Shown piece after piece: positions 1-6,658 of a stretch of DNA of 19,847 bases. The notes below the pieces were generated by a model. The model was given only the letters and a program-made list of their open reading frames with translations, searched no databases and had not been told where the DNA came from. Location: NCBI GenBank assembly GCA_023230925.1, contig JALNWK010000052.1, positions 1 through 19,847 on the forward strand, written 5' to 3'. The DNA is from Limnochordia bacterium (lineage in GTDB: Bacteria > Bacillota > Limnochordia > DUMW01). The first letter of the stretch is position 1; each line of letters opens with the position of its first letter. The position numbers and the translations under genes were made by a program.

Positions 1-120
1 CTAAGTTGGGAATAAAGTGATCCATCAAGGCCTAACATCCTTCTAGGTGGATCACTTTCAGATTAGAAAAAGTGGATCACTTTTACGTTAGAACGTGGAT
101 CACTTTTATGTTGACAAACA
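1..120. mobile_element. Terminal part of an IS21-like insertion sequence (truncated by window start)
   Basis: The 12-mer GTGGATCACTTT occurs at 47-58, 72-83 and 95-106. The last copy continues into a TTATGTTGACAAACA end. Read on the opposite strand, the boundary begins TGTTTGTCAACATAAAAGTG. IS21-family elements are known for ends starting with TG(T) and for several internal repeats of part of the terminal repeat, thought to bind transposase. No istA or istB coding sequence is visible, so only the end is in the window, or it is a remnant. An inverted copy of the motif (AAAGTGATCCA, 14-24) pairs with the first copy. The exact outer edge (about 120-122) is inferred from the terminal TG rule; no target duplication could be checked. 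Confidence 0.68.
47..108 (+). repeat. Three direct repeats of GTGGATCACTTT(T)
   Basis: Copies lie at 47-58, 72-84 and 95-108, spaced 25 and 23 bases start to start, so roughly two helical turns apart. This spacing fits an array of binding sites on one face of the DNA, as in IS21-family ends. The third copy is the longest match and lies next to the element boundary. Confidence 0.85.
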
Positions 121-184
121 CAGTGGTTTAGGTGTCCAATGGGGAACATATGGGTGGGGACTTTGTAGTACCGGAGGTTTCTGT

Positions 185-1096
185 ATGGATAGGAAGTTAC
201 CGAACTACGTGAAGCTGTACCGCGTAGGTGAGCTAAAGAGGCGAGCTGATGAAGCGGTGGCCCGGTTAGCCAGCTGTGCTCTCTGCGCACAAGTCTGCGA
301 AGTTAACCGGCTAGAAGGAGAAGTGGGGGTATGCCGAACAGGAAAGCTTGCTGTTATTTCTAGTTATGGCCCACATTTCGGAGAAGAGCGGGTGTTGGTC
401 GGAACCAGTGGTTCGGGCACTGTCTTTTTTGCCAACTGTAATCTTTCCTGTGTATTCTGCCAGAACTGTGACATTAGTGCGGACGGTTTAGGAACAGAGG
501 TAACTAGTTTCGAGCTTGCCGAGATTATGCTTCGCCTTCAGGAAAGTGGCTGTCATAACATCAACTTAGTCTCCCCGAGTCATGTGGTGGCTCAAGTGCT
601 TGAGGCCCTAGTCCTTGCAGTGGAAAAGGGCCTGACATTACCGCTCGTCTACAACACCGGGGGATATGATTCGCTATCAACATTGGAATTGCTTGATGGG
701 GTAGTCGACATCTATATGCCCGATTTCAAGTTTTGGGATGCTGCCACAGCCACACGTCTTGCCAGAGCGAAGAACTATCCAAGGGTTGCCCGCGTGGCAA
801 TCTACAAGATGCATCGGCAAGTGGGAGATCTGGTTATAAACAAAGATGGCCTTGCCTGGCGTGGTCTATTGCTCCGTCATCTCGTATTACCCGATGGTCT
901 AAGTCAGACCCGTCAAATCATGGGCTTTGTTGCGCAGAAGATCTCTCCCCATACCTATGTAAACGTAATGGGACAGTACTATCCTGCTTATCTAGCCCAT
1001 AGATATCCCAGACTAAACCGACCTTTACGGCAGTCCGAATACCGACGGGCTGTGGCGGCAGCTCGAGATGAAGGATTACATCGCTTTGCGGACTAG
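185..1096 (+). CDS. Radical-SAM protein, PflX-like (COG1313 type)
   Basis: 303 aa from the ATG at 185, which has GGAGG at 173-177 (7-nt spacing). The frame stays open back to a GTG at 95, but that GTG lies inside the insertion-sequence end. The N-terminus has four cysteines (C31, C34, C38, C50) in a CxxC-type cluster. The radical-SAM motif is C85-xxx-C89-xx-C92, in a context ending FCQNCDIS, followed by a YNTGGYDS stretch and a DIYMPDFKFWD segment typical of PflA-related activases. The family is annotated as putative pyruvate formate-lyase activating enzyme, but the real substrate is generally unknown and no PFL-like gene is visible here. It converges with the next gene with a 25-nt gap and no clear terminator. 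It is related in plan to the radical-SAM gene at 13990. Family call firm, substrate unknown. Confidence 0.88.
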   Translation: MDRKLPNYVKLYRVGELKRRADEAVARLASCALCAQVCEVNRLEGEVGVCRTGKLAVISSYGPHFGEERVLVGTSGSGTVFFANCNLSCVFCQNCDISADGLGTEVTSFELAEIMLRLQESGCHNINLVSPSHVVAQVLEALVLAVEKGLTLPLVYNTGGYDSLSTLELLDGVVDIYMPDFKFWDAATATRLARAKNYPRVARVAIYKMHRQVGDLVINKDGLAWRGLLLRHLVLPDGLSQTRQIMGFVAQKISPHTYVNVMGQYYPAYLAHRYPRLNRPLRQSEYRRAVAAARDEGLHRFAD

Positions 1097-1121
1097 ACGA
1101 AACAACCGCCGGTCTAGGAGG

Positions 1122-2744
1122 CTACTTGCTCCTTGGGCCTGATATTAGTCCTTCGTTTTCTACCGGAAGCTTTTGGATCAGTTCTGTTGGTATAAGGCAA
1201 TCAGGTAAGACCTCGGGCAATGATCCCCAGTGGATTCGGTCGATCAGCCATCTGCCGTTTTTGTTAACAAAGCCAACCGATACAGGTGAACTCATTTCCC
1301 CAATTACCTTAAATCGAAATCGATTTCGCTCCGCTAGTGTTACATTGAGTATTCCATCTACTTGCGTAACTGTTTCACGGGGAAGAGTGTAAGTAGACCG
1401 TGCGGGCATGAAACTGATCTGAATATCCGATATATTGCTAATGGGAAGATATTCCCTCCAGTAGTTGGTATACAGGTTTTCAATTTCCTTCCGGGCCAGT
1501 CTGATGGTTTGTTTATCGAGGGTTCCCAGCGGAAAATATGTTACGTCTACTTCCGGGCACAGGTAAGTCCCAATAGATTCCGGACGCTCTTGTAGATAAT
1601 CCAGGAAGAATGATTGCGTGAGGGCGAGGGGATGACCTGCTATCAAGGGTCTTATTGGTACTCTGTCTCGAAACTGTCCCTGAGCTTCTAGGGTTCGCCG
1701 GACAGGACTGTATGTTGCTACTACCTGTCGACCAGCATGAATCACCTTCCACTCACAAAATCCCGGAATAGTGTCTTCCGGTCCAACCCAGATGTCCTTG
1801 GCCAGGTAAACAAAGTAAGCGGCGGTGCCCCTATAAGTGCCGTCGAAATTACCCATTTTAGCTTCGACCTCAATCTTCAAAACATCCTCGTAGACTTGAT
1901 TATTCCAGGGGCTACGTAGAATACCTATATGGCGTTCTGCAGCCTGTCCTCCCAGCCAGATTGTTAGATTATCAGGAAAGGTTTCCGGCAGGAATTCCTG
2001 TCTATAGAATGTTTCCCATTGCTCCAAGGTCAACGCTTCTAGGACGTCGCTGTGCAGAAAGGCCTGATAAATCCGTTTTGGTTCTCGGATACGGAAGAAC
2101 CAAGCAATGAGCATGGATATGTGATTGTTCCAATCTAGCTTGCGTGATGCAAGTTGCTGCACAACGGGAAAGAGCTTTGGCGCCAACTCTTCACTTCTGC
2201 TAGTTTGCATGATCCCGATCACTGCTTTTTCCTTTGGGTACGGGGAAGCAAATTCTCCAAATAATTTGTTGCCGCGCCAAACAGGAATCTTAGTCCTAGG
2301 GTCCTCGATAAGATAATTGCCGATGGTCATGAAATAGTGGTGTCCATTATGATAGCAAGGATAATACAGACTACCAAAGTCTAGTTCATAGGCTGGGATC
2401 TGGTTAGCTTCCACAAACGGTGTCAGTTCAACCATGGTGCTATGGGCCATCTCTAGGTAATCCGCTGCGGTGCTTTCCGGCATGATCACCAGGTCCGGAA
2501 GCTTGATGTCGGTAATAAGGCTTGCTATTAGTTTTTCGGAGGCCCCTGGTGAAATGTTGTGATTCTCGAACCCTAGTTGTTCGAGGGTATTCGCCAGGGC
2601 CTGATGGGAGTAGCATCCGTCAATGATCATGACTTCCAGGCGCTCTTTGTAACTGGGCGTTCTCTTGCTAGCAACACCCCAGAGGGCTAGCCCCACGAAA
2701 ACACACCAAACAACGATGGTGATCGTGACCCGAATACGCTTCAT
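1122..2744 (-). CDS. Membrane-anchored protein of unknown function, solute-binding-protein-like N-terminal region
   Basis: 540 aa from the ATG at 2744, placed 7 nt after AGGAAGGGG. An ATG two codons upstream sits on top of that SD and is unlikely. Residues about 6-25 form one hydrophobic segment. The cysteine within it (C14) lacks a lipobox, so this is an anchor or uncleaved signal rather than a lipoprotein. The part around residues 83-115 (LPDLVIMPEST, then DYLEMA and VELTPFVE) recalls the 'P-D-V-V ... L-x-P-F' stretch of extracellular sugar-binding proteins, but the rest does not look like a standard ABC binding protein. The last ~100 residues could be an NTF2-like fold; this is only an impression. 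I do not recognise a named family. A decayed paralogue lies at about 5890-6192, and both copies share upstream sequence. The neighbouring hydrolase gene suggests an envelope or carbohydrate role. Confidence 0.75.
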   Translation of the reverse strand: MKRIRVTITIVVWCVFVGLALWGVASKRTPSYKERLEVMIIDGCYSHQALANTLEQLGFENHNISPGASEKLIASLITDIKLPDLVIMPESTAADYLEMAHSTMVELTPFVEANQIPAYELDFGSLYYPCYHNGHHYFMTIGNYLIEDPRTKIPVWRGNKLFGEFASPYPKEKAVIGIMQTSRSEELAPKLFPVVQQLASRKLDWNNHISMLIAWFFRIREPKRIYQAFLHSDVLEALTLEQWETFYRQEFLPETFPDNLTIWLGGQAAERHIGILRSPWNNQVYEDVLKIEVEAKMGNFDGTYRGTAAYFVYLAKDIWVGPEDTIPGFCEWKVIHAGRQVVATYSPVRRTLEAQGQFRDRVPIRPLIAGHPLALTQSFFLDYLQERPESIGTYLCPEVDVTYFPLGTLDKQTIRLARKEIENLYTNYWREYLPISNISDIQISFMPARSTYTLPRETVTQVDGILNVTLAERNRFRFKVIGEMSSPVSVGFVNKNGRWLIDRIHWGSLPEVLPDCLIPTELIQKLPVENEGLISGPRSK

Positions 2745-2828
2745 GGTCATTCCCCTTCCTGAAATATTGGTGGCAAGTGTCCCCCAGCGTTATCCTTGAC
2801 GGAAGCAGATGACGTAAGACGAGAAGAT

Positions 2829-2867
2829 CATATGGAATATACAGTCTATATAGGTATATTCCATATG
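2829..2867. promoter_or_regulatory. Perfect 14-bp inverted repeat upstream of the 1122-2744 gene
   Basis: Arms CATATGGAATATAC (2829-2842) and GTATATTCCATATG (2854-2867) are exact reverse complements around an 11-nt AT-rich centre. The element is 85 nt upstream of the start at 2744. The left arm plus part of the centre recurs upstream of the pseudogene at 6276-6297 (21 of 22 bases). Conservation ahead of both paralogues argues for an operator or promoter element rather than chance. No U-run follows in either direction, so it is not a typical terminator. Confidence 0.6.
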
Positions 2868-2983
2868 TATCCAGGGATTACCTGCTGGGAGTACACCGTT
2901 ATGTTCGTAAAGAAACGGAAAAGGAGGCTAAATGTATATTCATCTTTCTCATCCGATAGGATTAGCCCAACAGAGGAATAAAC

Positions 2984-3028
2984 GGTCCGGTATATCTGCT
3001 CTAGGGTACTTGAGCAGATTACCGGACC
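2984..3028 (-). terminator. Strong hairpin downstream of the DUF4886 gene, candidate terminator
   Basis: GGTCCGGTATATCTGCTC (2984-3001) pairs with GAGCAGATTACCGGACC (3012-3028) over 17 bp with one bulged base and a 10-nt loop. On the - strand the stem is followed by GTTTATTCC, a weak U-rich tail. It lies 170 nt beyond the stop of the - strand hydrolase gene (3197). The distance and the poor tail leave room for another role, such as mRNA 3'-end protection. Confidence 0.5.
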
Positions 3029-3196
3029 CGTGATAGTTGTCGTCCTCTTTGCTATGAAACCTCTGTCTCAATGACAAAACCATTTTTCCCCATACCTTCT
3101 CAGGTAGAAGCCCCTTGTGACTACCTCTTTGGATGCGCAAGTTAATACTGGTGCAAAATAGCCCCAGGCCTATACGAATCCTACATTTGGAAACGG

Positions 3197-4525
3197 CTAC
3201 TCTGCTGGATTACTAGGAGCATCTAAGCCTGACGCCGATTTTGGTATATAGATACGAAAGTGAGAGGCTACCTCCTCTATACGACCGGAAATATCGGCGG
3301 TGGCACCCTTTACCGCCACGTTGAAGGCGCGGTAGTCATAGTTACCCCACCAGGTCTCATCAATTACAACATACTGTGCAGTGATATTTGTTGGACGGTT
3401 TGCCGCAGTATTTCGACCATTAGTCCATCCTTCCGGACGGTATTGGTATCCCGGGTCGATTACGATGAGGGTGCCGATTGGCAAGTCCTGCCGTGTAAAT
3501 TGGCGGCCTGATGCGACAAAATTGATCAGATTAGAAGCGGTGCTGTTCCTTCTGGATACGAGTTCTATGCCCGCAGGGGAATTCCAATATGCACAGCCAA
3601 CCGGTTCCCAATCAAATAAAGCATACTCGGACAGATCATAGGGAGATGGAATCTCTACAAAGGAGGAAGGGGACACCTCATAGGGCCTTTCCACGGCCCG
3701 TTCAGCAGCCTCCTTCATCATTGACAGATAGGCGGAGGGAATACCGGCAGGTAGAGATTTCACTCCATCTAGCGAGAAACCAATGGCCTTTATCCAGGTT
3801 AGTCCGGCAATGTAGCGGCCAATATCCTCGCTCAGGTGATATCCGTCCCGGGTCAGGGTATCGCCAAGAAAACTGGTCCGGGCATTTTGGATAGCGGTTC
3901 CCGCCGGAATCACAAAGGAAAAGGCCTTGTTGGTTAGGATCTTTGTCTGCACAGCATTGGTAATGGCACGGTACATGGTCATCTGATCTTTGCTGTATCT
4001 TCCGAAATCCCCATGGTTGCTACTGGACTCATAGGCCCAGGTCATGTGCCATCCTAGCTGTACATCCTTGCCGACATGGTCTTTTACATAGTTAATGAGA
4101 TTGATCAAATCGTAGTTGTAGGTCTCAGGCGCGCCGCTTAGACCGCTAACTTGCTGCAAGGTTACGATGTCCCAGTCTTCGTCTTGCAGACCGTCGAGCA
4201 AGGATCTGCGGGAAGTGCTAGCCCAGTATCCATTAGTATTCTTGAAATATGTATATGCGGCGGAGTCAGTTCTGGCGTTACTCCAATGGGTATTCAAGGA
4301 ACATCCGCCGATATACAGGTTTCCTATCACAATATGGGTTGCCCCGCAGTCGGCAGCAATTTGGTACAGATACCGGGTCGCATCCTCGCTGAAACTGTTT
4401 CCAATGGCAAGGATTTTGAGCTGTCTGGAGGCGGGAACTGTTTGCGCGGCAACCACTCCGCGCAGGGTAAAGAAGGCAACAAGCAACACAGATATCAACA
4501 CGCTAATCACGTTTCTCCTTTTCAT
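3197..4525 (-). CDS. Secreted DUF4886 (SGNH/GDSL-type) hydrolase
   Basis: 442 aa from the ATG at 4525. The frame is open 24 codons further upstream, but MKRRN followed by a hydrophobic run (residues 6-27, VVAAQ end) is a clean Sec signal peptide, and an AAAGGA lies about 12 nt upstream. The SGNH-like core starts at residue 37 with LKILAIGNSFSEDA; S44 is the likely nucleophile. It runs through a WDIVTLQQ strand at 118-125 to D227-GY-H230, the usual Asp/His pair. This is the DUF4886 pattern, a family of uncharacterised extracellular esterase- or hydrolase-like proteins often found near polysaccharide-use genes. Residues about 310-435 form a second, probably beta-rich domain with PGYQYRPEGW and many aromatics, possibly for binding carbohydrate. 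The gene is divergent from the regulator at 4718, with a candidate operator between them. Confidence 0.78.
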   Translation of the reverse strand: MKRRNVISVLISVLLVAFFTLRGVVAAQTVPASRQLKILAIGNSFSEDATRYLYQIAADCGATHIVIGNLYIGGCSLNTHWSNARTDSAAYTYFKNTNGYWASTSRRSLLDGLQDEDWDIVTLQQVSGLSGAPETYNYDLINLINYVKDHVGKDVQLGWHMTWAYESSSNHGDFGRYSKDQMTMYRAITNAVQTKILTNKAFSFVIPAGTAIQNARTSFLGDTLTRDGYHLSEDIGRYIAGLTWIKAIGFSLDGVKSLPAGIPSAYLSMMKEAAERAVERPYEVSPSSFVEIPSPYDLSEYALFDWEPVGCAYWNSPAGIELVSRRNSTASNLINFVASGRQFTRQDLPIGTLIVIDPGYQYRPEGWTNGRNTAANRPTNITAQYVVIDETWWGNYDYRAFNVAVKGATADISGRIEEVASHFRIYIPKSASGLDAPSNPAE

Positions 4526-4631
4526 AGGGACTTCAATCCTTTCTTTGTTGAATTTGGACAGGACACCACTGAAGCAAGGAGTGTGAAAGGATATCACCTT
4601 GCTTTCTCATGAATCCCACTTTATACTAAAA

Positions 4632-4661
4632 ATTATACACAGAATGGCCTTGTTAAAACAA
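4632..4661 (-). promoter_or_regulatory. Candidate promoter of the DUF4886 gene
   Basis: On the - strand there is a perfect TATAAT (4637 down to 4632), preceded by TTGTTT (4661-4656, 18-nt spacer) or TGTTTT (17-nt spacer) as a poor to moderate -35. Transcription would start near 4625 and give about a 100-nt leader before the ATG at 4525. The weak -35 lies inside the palindrome at 4648-4663, as expected of a regulated promoter. Confidence 0.5.
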
Positions 4662-4663
4662 GG
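4648..4663. promoter_or_regulatory. Palindrome between divergent hydrolase and regulator genes, candidate operator
   Basis: CCTTGTT-AA-AACAAGG has perfect 7-bp arms with a 2-bp centre. It overlaps the -35 region of the leftward hydrolase promoter and lies 55 nt upstream of the regulator's TTG start. The geometry suits binding by a dimeric regulator, plausibly the product of the gene at 4718. The assignment is inferred from position only. Confidence 0.5.
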
Positions 4664-4717
4664 AAACGATTCTAGGAAAAAAGCTGGTAGGTTTTGCCCG
4701 GTAGGGAGGAAGTCTAG

Positions 4718-5827
4718 TTGCGTATTTTCTCAATCACTGAGCCCTTGGTAGAGGGACGGTATTGGAGTAGTGGATATACCAGAGGGATCCGGCAGGAGGC
4801 GGCAAAGATAAAGGCCAAGTTCACCGAGATCACTCCCGGTGAACTAGGTCTTGTTATGGAGGAGAGTCAGTTCTCTGACGTGCGGCCGGTGGTCATTGTA
4901 AACTGCATCTCCAAAGCTTGGACCCTTGATTGCCTGACCTTGCTGACGGATGCCGGTATTCACCCCTTACTTTTGACTCCCTTTGGCGGACGTACAGAGG
5001 AGTACAGCACGGTGTCGTTGGACTTCTACGGTACGTTTTTGTCCCTGTTCCGTTATTTGGATTTGGCGGGAAAGGGGCGAATTGCTTTGCTCGGGTTAAA
5101 CCCGGATTCTGTGAATGATACAGTGAAGATACAAGCCTTCTCAGCCTATCAGCGCACCGCCCCCGCGGGGACTGAGCATATCTTTTGGAACCAGGGATCG
5201 TTGTTGGAGTGTTGCCAGCGGTTTTTTCAGCATAGAGAGGATTATGATGCCATTGTTTGTACCAATGATGTCGTGGCGATTAGACTGATCAATTTCCTCA
5301 ATGAAAATGGTGTTCGTGTGCCGGAAGATTGCTGGGTGGCTGCAATGGGGAATACGTTCCTCGGTGGTTTGATCAGTCCTAGCATTACAGTGGTGGAAAT
5401 GGACTGTCAAGCCATTGGCCGGCAGGCAGCGCGGTTGTATGCCTTTTTGAGGAAGAACCCATGTCTATCCGCTTTACGGGCGGTGGTACCAGGACACATC
5501 CTTGTACGCTCTTCCACTGCAGATTTCCCGGTCTACAGAACACAGCCTAGGTCTGAAAGAACCAATACCCGAGGGGACACATTGAACTTTTACGCAGACC
5601 ATGACGTGGCCAAGATATTTCTCCTGGAAAACCTGTTTCAAAACAGCGATGAGACGGATCTGCGAATTCTGAGGGGACTGCTTTGCGGTAAAACATACGC
5701 GGAGTTAGCAGAAGAGGTTTTTCTCTCTGAACGTGGGGTAAAGTATCGTACCTACCGTATGGTGGAGTTGGCGGAATGCAGTTCGCGAGGAGAGCTTCTG
5801 TCAATGTTGACACAGTATGTTGATTGA
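4718..5827 (+). CDS. Transcription regulator: periplasmic-binding-protein-like sensor with C-terminal HTH
   Basis: 369 aa from the TTG at 4718, with AGGGAGGA at 4703-4710 as SD (7-nt spacing). Residues about 1-270 follow the LacI/Peripla_BP_3 sensor pattern: RIALLGLNPD (121-130), YDAIVCTNDVVAIRLINFL (176-194, the usual 'ai.c.nD..A.g...' helix), VPEDCWVAAMGNT (201-213) and ITVVEMDCQAIGRQAARL (223-240). There is no N-terminal LacI HTH. Instead residues about 312-366 look like a LuxR/GerE-type HTH: LRILRGLLCGKTYAELAEEV, then FLSERGVKYR. The order is therefore sensor first and DNA-binding domain last, the reverse of LacI. The ligand is probably a sugar or sugar derivative, from the fold only. It is divergent from the DUF4886 gene and likely regulates it and perhaps itself. 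Confidence 0.78.
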   Translation: MRIFSITEPLVEGRYWSSGYTRGIRQEAAKIKAKFTEITPGELGLVMEESQFSDVRPVVIVNCISKAWTLDCLTLLTDAGIHPLLLTPFGGRTEEYSTVSLDFYGTFLSLFRYLDLAGKGRIALLGLNPDSVNDTVKIQAFSAYQRTAPAGTEHIFWNQGSLLECCQRFFQHREDYDAIVCTNDVVAIRLINFLNENGVRVPEDCWVAAMGNTFLGGLISPSITVVEMDCQAIGRQAARLYAFLRKNPCLSALRAVVPGHILVRSSTADFPVYRTQPRSERTNTRGDTLNFYADHDVAKIFLLENLFQNSDETDLRILRGLLCGKTYAELAEEVFLSERGVKYRTYRMVELAECSSRGELLSMLTQYVD

Positions 5828-5889
5828 CCCTACAAGATGGGGAAGATGGTATCGATGCTGGAAGGGGATTAATCACGCCAACGCCATCT

Positions 5890-6192
5890 GTAAGCAGTAC
5901 ATAACCATGTCTAAAGCAAACTTGAAGCCCAAGTTATCGGGCGATACGATGCTTTGCCAAGAAGACGCATCGTTAAGCTTTCGATGGCCCCCGGTATGAC
6001 CTCAAATGCTCAAGACCTATTGGCTGAGAGTATCCTCGATGGCCTGGAAGAGTAGCACCCGTCGATATTTATGACCTCTAGGGGCTCCTCGTAATTGAGT
6101 GAGGTTTTCTCAATAGCACCCCAAATGGCCAGCCCCGTAAGAACGCACCAGACAATGATCGTGATCGTTAGTTTGACCCGTCTACGCTTCAC
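5890..6192 (-). pseudogene. Decayed copy of the 1122-2744 gene (N-terminal part)
   Basis: From a GTG at 6192, the first ~45 residues closely match the intact paralogue: KRRRVKLTITIIVWCVLTG against KRIRVTITIVVWCVFVG, and LEVINIDGCYS against LEVMIIDGCYS. The reading frame then breaks. The next stretch resembling HQALANTLEQ is read in another frame as FQAIEDTLSQ followed by a stop. A segment resembling NISPGASEKLIASLI appears back in the first frame as EVIPGAIESLTMRLL. I could follow similarity to about 5890, after which it fades; the C-terminal three quarters are missing. The 60-residue open stretch is unlikely to make a working protein, though a short membrane peptide cannot be excluded. Confidence 0.75.
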
Positions 6193-6231
6193 AGCCCTTC
6201 GCCCTTTTCGGCGTTCATGTGGCGATGTTTG

Positions 6232-6251
6232 GACACAACGTAGGTTGTGTC
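6232..6251. repeat. Inverted repeat upstream of the pseudogene
   Basis: Arms GACACAAC and GTTGTGTC are exact reverse complements around GTAG. It lies 40 nt upstream of the pseudogene start and has no counterpart before the intact paralogue. It could be a small hairpin in the leader or an operator. Confidence 0.4.
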
Positions 6252-6275
6252 TCCCATCGCGACAAGCTAAAACGC

Positions 6276-6297
6276 CATATGTAATATACAGTCTATA
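6276..6297. promoter_or_regulatory. Second copy of the CATATG...CAGTCTATA element
   Basis: This 22-bp stretch differs at one base from 2829-2850 upstream of the intact paralogue. A further shared block on the - strand, GCAGGTAAT followed a few bases later by TGGATA, lies just upstream in both copies. The right arm of the inverted repeat, perfect in the first copy, is degraded here. This supports a duplication that included the regulatory region, followed by decay. Confidence 0.55.
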
Positions 6298-6583
6298 CTA
6301 AATACATGCGATTTCTATCCATAAATTACCTGCATGGGGTCACAGGTAGCGTTTGCATTTAGCACGATATAGAAGGGTTAAGACGTTTTTCGTCTCTAGA
6401 ATAGAAAACATGGGCAGCAGGTTGGCTCCCGACAAGAAGTACAGGCTTTGGTCTGGTTTGCGCGCTGGGGAGTGGATTGATTAGGAGTTAAAGGTGCATC
6501 AGTTGACAAAGCTCCTTAACAAGCCACCGAGTCTTGCCTAGTTTTCACTATGCCGCAGATATGCAGTAAATCAAGACATGTGG
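6298..6583. other. Non-coding region between the decayed gene and the next promoter
   Basis: I see no convincing gene here. The stretch holds a small hairpin, AGACG-TTTTT-CGTCT (6381-6395), and an isolated TTGACA at 6503-6508 without a good -10 at the proper distance. With the pseudogene it marks the right edge of the accessory island. Confidence 0.4.
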
Positions 6584-6589
6584 TATAAT
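6581..6589 (+). promoter_or_regulatory. Extended -10 promoter (TGGTATAAT) for the 6659 operon
   Basis: TATAAT at 6584-6589 is preceded by TG at 6581-6582, the extended -10 pattern, which can work with a poor -35; none is obvious 17 nt upstream. A start near 6596 would give a leader of about 60 nt before the TTG at 6659. It is the only strong + strand promoter I can see before this gene run. Confidence 0.6.
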
Positions 6590-6658
6590 CTCGGATGTAT
6601 GGTTAATCACCTCGGAACTCCCACGTATGTTCATAAGGTTATTAAGGGTGAATGAGAT

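Noticed and set aside
1..120. GTGGATCACTTT repeats as a CRISPR array
   Set aside because: Repeats are only 12 bp with 11-13 bp between them and abut a TG-type IS end; no cas gene is present.
111..140. TTGACA at 111 as an outward promoter from the IS end
   Set aside because: No acceptable -10 is found 16-18 nt downstream, so I only mention it as a possible half promoter.
95..184. GTG at 95 as start of the first radical-SAM gene, adding 30 residues
   Set aside because: The added residues are encoded by the insertion-sequence end and resemble no family sequence; the ATG at 185 has a well-placed GGAGG.
2949..3140. 63-residue open frame on the - strand in the intergenic region
   Set aside because: It lacks an SD, overlaps the 2984-3028 hairpin and has no recognisable features.
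4526..4597. Longer N-terminus for the DUF4886 protein
   Set aside because: The extra 24 residues precede a clean signal peptide and would bury it; the ATG at 4525 fits better.
5946..5973. Inverted repeat ACGATGC...GCATCGT as a terminator of the regulator gene
   Set aside because: The loop is 14 nt, there is no T-run and it lies within the decayed gene copy more than 100 nt from the stop.
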